A DNA stretch of 11,198 bases from Rickettsiaceae bacterium (GTDB lineage Bacteria; Pseudomonadota; Alphaproteobacteria; Rickettsiales; Rickettsiaceae), in assembly GCA_030731565.1 (NCBI GenBank), contig JANQTT010000073.1:1-11198 (forward strand). Reading direction: 5' to 3'. The notes beneath the pieces were generated by a model. The model was given only the letters and a program-made list of their open reading frames with translations. It ran no database searches and was not told the origin of the DNA. This document shows positions 7,562 through 11,198 of this stretch, in pieces. Every line of letters begins with the position of its first letter. Within the stretch, counting starts at the first letter, position 1. A program made the translations under genes and the position numbers.

Positions 7562-8509
7562 ATGACAGATAGTCAAACCAAATCAGAAAATATAAAACAA
7601 GAAGGGAACAAAAAACCTGATAGCCTCAGGGGAATAAAAGCTATTCTTGAACAGTCGCTGCAGTCATATGACAAGCTGCCCATGCTGGAAATTATTTTCG
7701 AAAAGTTCATAAGACAGCTCAGTACTTCGCTTAGAAACCTAACTTCTGAACCTGTTGATGTAACGATAGCAGATTTTTCTTCTTTGAGATTTGGAAGTTA
7801 TTTTGACAATCTAAAAACCCCCTCTTCTATTGCTGTTTTTAAGGCTATAGAATGGGAAAACTTCGGGTTGTTAATTTTAGAAAATAACATGATATTTTCT
7901 TTTGTTGACATATTATTAGGCGGAAAGAAAAGCGCATTACAAGGAAGTTCAAGTGATTCAGATAGAATGCTAACATCTATTGAGCAAGGTCTAGCTCGGC
8001 AAATTTCTGAAATAATTTTGACAGAGCTAAGTTATGCCTTTGACCAAATCAGCCCTACTACTTTCTCTTTTGAAAGGCTAGAGAACAATCCTAATTTTGT
8101 TACTATTTCTCGTCCAGGAGATGCTGTTATAGTTCTAAAACTTAAAATAGAAATTGACAAACAAGTAAAAAGTCTAGAATTATTAATACCATACAAAACT
8201 ATTGAACCTGTAAAAGAACAAATGCAGCAGGTATTTTTGGGCGATAAGTTCGGTATAGACCGGGAATGGGAAAGGTTACTTTCTGAAGCTATATATGATG
8301 TTAAGTTGCCAATTGAAGCTGTGATTTCTAACAAAGTTTCTACAATAAAAGAAATCGCTAAGCTAAAAATTGGAGATACTTTTGTAATGGACCATGCTAA
8401 AGACAAAGATATAATCGTCAGAAGCGGCCCAATACCATTGTTTACTGGGAAAATTGGCAAGGTGGATAATAAAGTTGCCATTAATTTAAAAAATTTATTT
8501 GAAGAATAG
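7562..8509 (+). CDS. fliM: Flagellar motor switch protein FliM
   Basis: FliM is the middle C-ring subunit, linking FliG to FliN and binding phospho-CheY to reverse rotation. The 315-residue protein shows the CheC/CheX-like middle domain (about 40-225), with LPMLEIIFEKFIRQLSTSL (39-57), the GSYFDNL stretch and LLIPYKTIEPVKEQM (207-221). A C-terminal SpoA/FliN-like domain follows (about 240-312), including LPIEAVISN and LKIGDTFVMD. Two departures stand out: the N-terminal LSQxEIDALL-type CheY-binding peptide is absent, and the GGxG loop that supports FliG binding reads LLGGKKS (118-124), so the last glycine is Lys. The overall fold appears complete and in frame. No clear Shine-Dalgarno sequence precedes the ATG; the next gene starts 6 bp after the stop. 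Identity firm; loss of chemotactic switching is inference. Confidence 0.94.
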   Translation: MTDSQTKSENIKQEGNKKPDSLRGIKAILEQSLQSYDKLPMLEIIFEKFIRQLSTSLRNLTSEPVDVTIADFSSLRFGSYFDNLKTPSSIAVFKAIEWENFGLLILENNMIFSFVDILLGGKKSALQGSSSDSDRMLTSIEQGLARQISEIILTELSYAFDQISPTTFSFERLENNPNFVTISRPGDAVIVLKLKIEIDKQVKSLELLIPYKTIEPVKEQMQQVFLGDKFGIDREWERLLSEAIYDVKLPIEAVISNKVSTIKEIAKLKIGDTFVMDHAKDKDIIVRSGPIPLFTGKIGKVDNKVAINLKNLFEE

Positions 8510-8515
8510 TATAAC

Positions 8516-9082
8516 ATGATAATTCTGGATATTTTATTATTAATTATGACTGTAATATGCGTTACTTATTGTTGGATACTCAATAGACGTATACACGATT
8601 TACAAAATAGTAGAATTGAATTTGCTAGAATGATAAAAGAACTTAACGCTTCTATTATCAAGGCAGAAAATAACGTAAGTGAAATGAGTAAGCTTAGTAA
8701 TCTTGCGAGCACTGAGATAAAAACTGCTATAAACGAGGCAAAAGAAATCTCATCTGAATTAGTAACGGTTATTGAAGCAGCAAACGAGTTATCTACAAAA
8801 CTAAATATTCAATCGAATAAACTACAAAATGCTGACGGATCCGATGCTTTAAATTCCGAAAGATCCGAACAAGGAATTTATGAGAATATCAACTCAAAAG
8901 CTGGAGAAAAATTTACAGAAGCTGACCTTGCCCCACCATCGGATGGTGAAGGAGTAACTTATACTAATCATTTGAAAAATTTTATACAAAATATTGTTAC
9001 CAAAAAGCCTGACCAGCAAAGCGCTAGCTTAAACCAAACAAGTTATTACGACACTTTAAGAAAAATAAACGCTAAAAAATAA
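8516..9082 (+). CDS. DUF6468-like membrane-anchored coiled-coil protein of the flagellar cluster
   Basis: This 188-residue protein has one N-terminal membrane helix (about 3-22), then the short basic stretch LNRRIHDLQ (22-30). A long helical, probably coiled-coil region follows (about 30-115), then a polar, probably disordered tail. The pattern of helix, NRRI/L, and aliphatic heptads with KELNASIIKAE and EISSELVTVIEAANELSTKL resembles the alphaproteobacterial DUF6468 family, usually encoded between fliM and the MotE-like gene, as here. Its biochemical role is not established. Position between a C-ring and a motor-associated gene suggests a part in motor or stator assembly. It starts 6 bp after fliM, and its stop overlaps the next start by one base (TAATG), so the genes are translationally coupled. 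Family assignment is from memory of the pattern, not a search. Confidence 0.75.
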   Translation: MIILDILLLIMTVICVTYCWILNRRIHDLQNSRIEFARMIKELNASIIKAENNVSEMSKLSNLASTEIKTAINEAKEISSELVTVIEAANELSTKLNIQSNKLQNADGSDALNSERSEQGIYENINSKAGEKFTEADLAPPSDGEGVTYTNHLKNFIQNIVTKKPDQQSASLNQTSYYDTLRKINAKK

Positions 9083-9741
9083 TGAAAGCAAGTCTATTTT
9101 CTCCGATTTTAATCTTATTAATCCTTACTTTGTTTGCTAAGGCTTCTATGCTTTTTGGCCGGATCCAAGAACAAACTACATATGCAATGGATACTAACAC
9201 CTCGTCGATACTAGTTAACAGCGCTTATGCACAAACAACAAACACCGAAAAAGCTGCTAACTTGCAAGCAAAAGAACAAACTGCGACTCAAATCAAGTCA
9301 ATTGAAGCTGAGCAAAAAGGTGGATTAATTAATAACCTTACCCGTTCAGAAATGGAGCTTTTAAAAGAGTTATCAAAGAGAAGAGAAACTTTAGACAAAG
9401 AAAAAGCAGACTTAAATGTTCGTGAACAAGTGCTAAAAGCAACGGAAAACAAAATTGATAAAAAAGTTTCAGAGCTCAAAACTTTGCAAACTCAACTTGA
9501 AGAGCTAATGAAACAGTATGAGCAGAAAGAGAATAGCAAAATACTAAGCTTAGTAAAAATTTACGAAGCCATGAAACCAAAAGATGCTGCAAAAATCTTT
9601 AATGAACTTGAAATGCCAGTGCTTTTAAAAGTTGTTAGTAATATGAAAGAAATCAAAGTTGCACCAGTTATAGCCAGCATGGACCCTGTTAAAGCTAGAG
9701 AACTTTCGATTGAACTTTCAAAACAAAAACCAATTGGTTAG
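9082..9741 (+). CDS. motE: MotE-family protein (MgtE N-domain-like periplasmic chaperone)
   Basis: MotE-type proteins are periplasmic or membrane-anchored coiled-coil chaperones; in Sinorhizobium MotE folds and stabilises the periplasmic motility protein MotC. This 219-residue protein has an N-terminal hydrophobic segment (5-19), then a spacer ending in SAYAQT (47-52), which could be a signal-peptidase site. A strongly charged coiled coil follows (about 88-155). The C-terminal module (159-214) reads KIYEAMKPKDAAKIFNELE, then VVSNMKEIKVAPVIASMDP and KARELSIEL, the helical repeat shared with the MgtE N domain. It is the last gene of the rightward flagellar operon and overlaps the preceding gene by one base. 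MotC itself is not in the window, so the client here may differ. The MotE-like family call is good; the exact partner is unknown. Confidence 0.82.
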   Translation: MKASLFSPILILLILTLFAKASMLFGRIQEQTTYAMDTNTSSILVNSAYAQTTNTEKAANLQAKEQTATQIKSIEAEQKGGLINNLTRSEMELLKELSKRRETLDKEKADLNVREQVLKATENKIDKKVSELKTLQTQLEELMKQYEQKENSKILSLVKIYEAMKPKDAAKIFNELEMPVLLKVVSNMKEIKVAPVIASMDPVKARELSIELSKQKPIG

Positions 9742-9765
9742 AAAGTGGTTATGGCACTTCCTAAC
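9737..9765 (+). other. Imperfect hairpin over the motE stop codon
   Basis: Arms GTTAGAAAGTG (9737-9747) and CACTTCCTAAC (9755-9765) pair at 10 of 11 positions around a 7-nt loop. The motE stop codon TAG (9739-9741) lies inside the left arm. No T-run follows on the plus strand (an A-run does), so it is not a classical intrinsic terminator for motE. It may instead end or protect the 3' end of the flagellar message. A second, smaller stem GCATT-AGAA-AATGC follows a few bases later. Confidence 0.45.
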
Positions 9766-9840
9766 TTAAAAAAATGCATTAGAAAATGCTCCTAATTCAA
9801 CTTAATTTACTATATATTTTAGAAATGAGTTTAAAGTAAC

Positions 9841-9954
9841 ATGAACCTATACTTATTAGCTGCATATTGTTTTACTTTTGCTACTCTTGGAGCTACCTTA
9901 CTCAGAACAATATTTAATTATAAAACTAACAGTGCAAATAAAAACAAGAAATAG
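9841..9954 (+). CDS. ccmD: Small heme exporter protein CcmD
   Basis: This 37-residue open frame opens with MNLYLLAAYCFTFATLGATL, one membrane helix (about 2-22), followed by a polar, lysine-rich tail ending NKNKK. That is the shape of CcmD, a tiny membrane protein that, with CcmC, helps release holo-CcmE during cytochrome c maturation. It directly precedes and overlaps ccmE by 23 nt, the usual ccmD-ccmE order. Sequence conservation in this family is weak, so the call rests on size, topology and context. A weak ribosome-binding site (AAAGTAA) precedes ATG 9841. The usual upstream gene, ccmC, is not here. Confidence 0.72.
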   Translation: MNLYLLAAYCFTFATLGATLLRTIFNYKTNSANKNKK

Positions 9955-10360
9955 GCTTACCGGCATTATAGCCATGTTTTTGGTATCTGCATGCGGAGTT
10001 TATTTTATCCTTTCTAGTCTAAACGATAATATCGTCTTCTTTCATCCTCCTGCAGAAATACATAAAATTCAGCCAAAACATAGTAAAGTAAGAGTTGGAG
10101 GGTTAGTAAAAGTAGGATCGATAAATAAATATGAAGATGGAAAAATTACATTTACAATCACCGACCATATTGCTGACCTTAAAATAGAATATAAAGGCAT
10201 TCTGCCAGCACTTTTTAGAGAAAAACAAGGCATAGTAGCCGAAGGAAAATTAGCTAGCCCTACTCTGTTTATAGCGAATAAACTGCTTGCAAAGCATGAC
10301 GAAAACTATATCCCACCTGAGCTTGCAAAAATCGACCTTAACAGCGACCTGCAAAAATAG
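9932..10360 (+). CDS. ccmE: Periplasmic heme chaperone CcmE
   Basis: CcmE accepts heme covalently on a histidine from CcmC and passes it to the CcmF/H ligase for cytochrome c. The chosen GTG start at 9932 gives 142 residues beginning MQIKTRNRLTG, a basic start before the single membrane anchor (about 9-30), as in other CcmE proteins. A TTG at 9878 would add an atypical hydrophobic segment and overlap ccmD more deeply; ATG 9974 falls inside the membrane helix. The periplasmic OB-fold contains VGGLVKVGSI, the KIEYKGILPALFREKQGIVAEGKL region and the heme site KHDENYIPPE, where His122 is the covalent ligand and Tyr126 the conserved partner. All key residues are present, so the organism probably makes c-type cytochromes. 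Confidence 0.94.
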   Translation: MQIKTRNRLTGIIAMFLVSACGVYFILSSLNDNIVFFHPPAEIHKIQPKHSKVRVGGLVKVGSINKYEDGKITFTITDHIADLKIEYKGILPALFREKQGIVAEGKLASPTLFIANKLLAKHDENYIPPELAKIDLNSDLQK

Positions 10361-10381
10361 AAAAATTCTCTAAGTATACAG

Positions 10382-10469
10382 TAATACCATTTTTTAAATT
10401 AAATAGTACCAGACACAAGGAGCGAAACCTATAATAATAGGTAAGCGAAGGGAGAGCGTAGTGGTATTA
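10382..10469. repeat. G-rich structured intergenic element with 8-bp terminal inverted repeats
   Basis: Between ccmE and the convergent erpA-like gene lies a segment bounded by TAATACCA (10382-10389) and its reverse complement TGGTATTA (10462-10469). Inside are a perfect 6-bp hairpin ACCTAT-AATA-ATAGGT (10427-10442) and two AGCGAA copies flanking it (10421-10426, 10444-10449). A third AGCG lies at 10455-10458, and the plus strand is nearly cytosine-free and G-rich over 10443-10466. The right terminal repeat contains the stop codon of the erpA-like gene. No open frame and no T-run terminator is present. The composition differs from other spacers, so a dispersed palindromic or MITE-like repeat is plausible. 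Only one copy occurs in this window. Confidence 0.45.
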
Positions 10470-10793
10470 AACAGCAAAAGAATTACCACAGCCACATTTG
10501 GCGCTGGCATTGGGATTGGTAATTTGAAAGAAATTACTGCCTAGTTCTTGTATAAACTCTATCTTACAACCTTCTAAGAACTGCTGCGAAAGTGGATCAA
10601 TTGCGACTTTGACATCGAAACTTTCTAGCACATAATCGTCGGATTTAATCTTTTCTATTAATGCATATTGGTACATAAAACCAGAACATCCGCCGCCATC
10701 GACAGAAACTCTGAAAGCTACCATCTTTTTCTTGTTTTTTATAATAAGCTCTTTTACTCTTTTAGCTGCGGCTTCGGTAATTTCTATATTCAT
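10467..10793 (-). CDS. A-type iron-sulfur cluster carrier (ErpA/IscA family)
   Basis: A-type carriers bind an Fe-S cluster or iron through three cysteines and deliver it to target enzymes. The 108-residue protein has the HesB/IscA core: ITEAAAKRVKEL (5-16), FRVSVDGGGCSGF (27-39), YVLESFDVKVAIDP (54-67) and NPNASAKCGCG (93-103). The three ligands are C36, C100 and C102. The VDGGGCSGF and NPNASxxCGCG wording is nearer ErpA than IscA, and an erpA-like gene beside dgt is a common alphaproteobacterial arrangement, so ErpA is favoured. No iscS, iscU or hscA neighbours are present. It is transcribed away from dgt; the ATG at 10793 lacks a strong ribosome-binding site. Function is confident at family level; the ErpA/IscA choice less so. 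Confidence 0.93.
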   Translation of the reverse strand: MNIEITEAAAKRVKELIIKNKKKMVAFRVSVDGGGCSGFMYQYALIEKIKSDDYVLESFDVKVAIDPLSQQFLEGCKIEFIQELGSNFFQITNPNASAKCGCGNSFAV

Positions 10794-10819
10794 AGCTTTG
10801 ACTTTATTAGAGAAACTAA

Positions 10820-10848
10820 TTGAAATGATTTGTATATGTCAATATATT
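10820..10848 (+). promoter_or_regulatory. Candidate sigma70-type promoter for dgt
   Basis: TTGAAA (10820-10825) and TATATT (10843-10848) are separated by exactly 17 bp, each a 5/6 consensus match. The start site would be near 10855, leaving a leader of about 24 nt that contains the dgt ribosome-binding site AAGGGA (10868-10873). Confidence 0.6.
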
Positions 10849-10869
10849 GTTTATTAATAAATTTTTCAA
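10841..10869 (-). promoter_or_regulatory. Candidate sigma70-type promoter for the erpA-like gene, overlapping the dgt promoter
   Basis: On the minus strand TTGAAA (10864-10869) and TATATT (10841-10846) are 17 bp apart, the same boxes and spacing as the opposing dgt promoter. The two -10 boxes share 10843-10846. The start site would be near 10834, about 41 nt before ATG 10793. A consensus TTGACA on the same strand (just inside the -10) lacks a good partner box. Confidence 0.5.
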
Positions 10870-10878
10870 GGGATTAAT

Positions 10879-11198
10879 ATGCTAAAGAATTATGCTTGCT
10901 TACCAGAAAATAGCAAAGGTAGGGTTTATCCTGAAAAACCTACTCCCTATAGAAATGAATTCCAGCGTGATAGAGATCGCATTATTCATGCAAATGCCTT
11001 TAAGAGGCTACAATACAAAACTCAGGTATTTGTTAACCACGAAGGAGACCATTATCGCAATCGTATGACACATTCGATGGAAGTGTCAACTATTGCAAGA
11101 TCGATGTCTAAAGCTCTGGGGCTATGTGAAGAACTATCAGAAGGAGTCGCCCTTGCTCACGACCTTGGTCATACACCTTTTGGTCATGCTGGTGAAGA
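10879..11198 (+). CDS. dgt: Deoxyguanosinetriphosphate triphosphohydrolase (dGTPase-like), N-terminal part
   Basis: Dgt-family HD-domain enzymes cleave dNTPs to the nucleoside plus triphosphate and influence the dNTP pool. The first 106 codons are present and the frame runs off the right edge. The family start is clear: [20 protein letters not shown] (24-43), LQYKTQVF (44-51), then the metal-binding HD motifs [10 protein letters not shown] (H65) and [16 protein letters not shown] (H94, D95). The wording matches the alphaproteobacterial type usually called deoxyguanosinetriphosphate triphosphohydrolase-like; true nucleotide preference is unknown. The ATG at 10879 has a strong ribosome-binding site (AAGGGA, 5-nt spacing) and a good promoter. 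In many Alphaproteobacteria argS follows; that lies beyond the window. Confidence 0.95.
   Translation, partial: MLKNYACLPENSKGRVYPEKPTPYRNEFQRDRDRIIHANAFKRLQYKTQVFVNHEGDHYRNRMTHSMEVSTIARSMSKALGLCEELSEGVALAHDLGHTPFGHAGE

Noticed and set aside
8032..8517. Minus-strand open frame of 161 codons opposite fliM
   Set aside because: It covers the conserved C-terminal FliM domain on the other strand, has no family features and no promoter.
9737..9775. Rho-independent terminator for the rightward flagellar operon
   Set aside because: The stem is present, but an A-run rather than a T-run follows on the coding strand, so it was kept only as a hairpin.

Overview
The window is AT-rich DNA (by eye about two-thirds A+T) with short spacers, many one-base or few-base gene overlaps and few strong Shine-Dalgarno sequences. 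Gene content and order point to an alphaproteobacterium, most likely a flagellated member of the Rickettsiales or a similar reduced, host-associated lineage. The main clues are the run fliL-fliM-DUF6468-like-motE-like, divergent erpA/iscA and dgt genes, isolated ccmD-ccmE, and the low GC. The lineage is an inference from gene content and was not tested against a database. No gene-free stretch exceeds about 170 bp; I saw no tRNA, rRNA, CRISPR array or insertion sequence.

Left part, minus strand (1-3430): the N-terminal half of a class I SAM-dependent methyltransferase runs off the left edge. It is followed on the same strand by a full-length mismatch repair ATPase gene, mutS, with a good sigma70-like promoter of its own. 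Between mutS and the flagellar genes lies a YefM/Phd-type antitoxin gene without a toxin partner.

Centre (3440-9741): two divergent flagellar transcription units start from a 167-bp intergenic region. Leftward, flgF-flgG-flgA-flgH-fliQ encodes proximal and distal rod proteins, the P-ring chaperone, the L-ring lipoprotein and an export-gate subunit. Rightward, fliL-fliM-(DUF6468-like)-motE-like encodes a stator-associated membrane protein, the C-ring switch protein and two membrane-anchored coiled-coil proteins that commonly accompany them in Alphaproteobacteria. Together they cover rod, outer ring, export gate and motor/C-ring parts. The rest of the flagellum (flgI, fliP, fliR, motA/B, flagellin) must lie elsewhere if present. 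FlgF carries an unexpected Sec-type signal peptide. FliM lacks the N-terminal CheY-binding peptide and has an altered GGxG loop.

Right part (9841-11198): a very small ccmD gene overlaps ccmE, which most likely starts at GTG; together they supply and carry heme for cytochrome c maturation. An unusual G-rich structured intergenic segment with terminal inverted repeats separates ccmE from a convergent A-type Fe-S carrier gene (erpA/iscA-like). That gene and dgt (dNTP triphosphohydrolase, cut by the right edge) are read divergently from two promoters whose -10 boxes overlap face to face.
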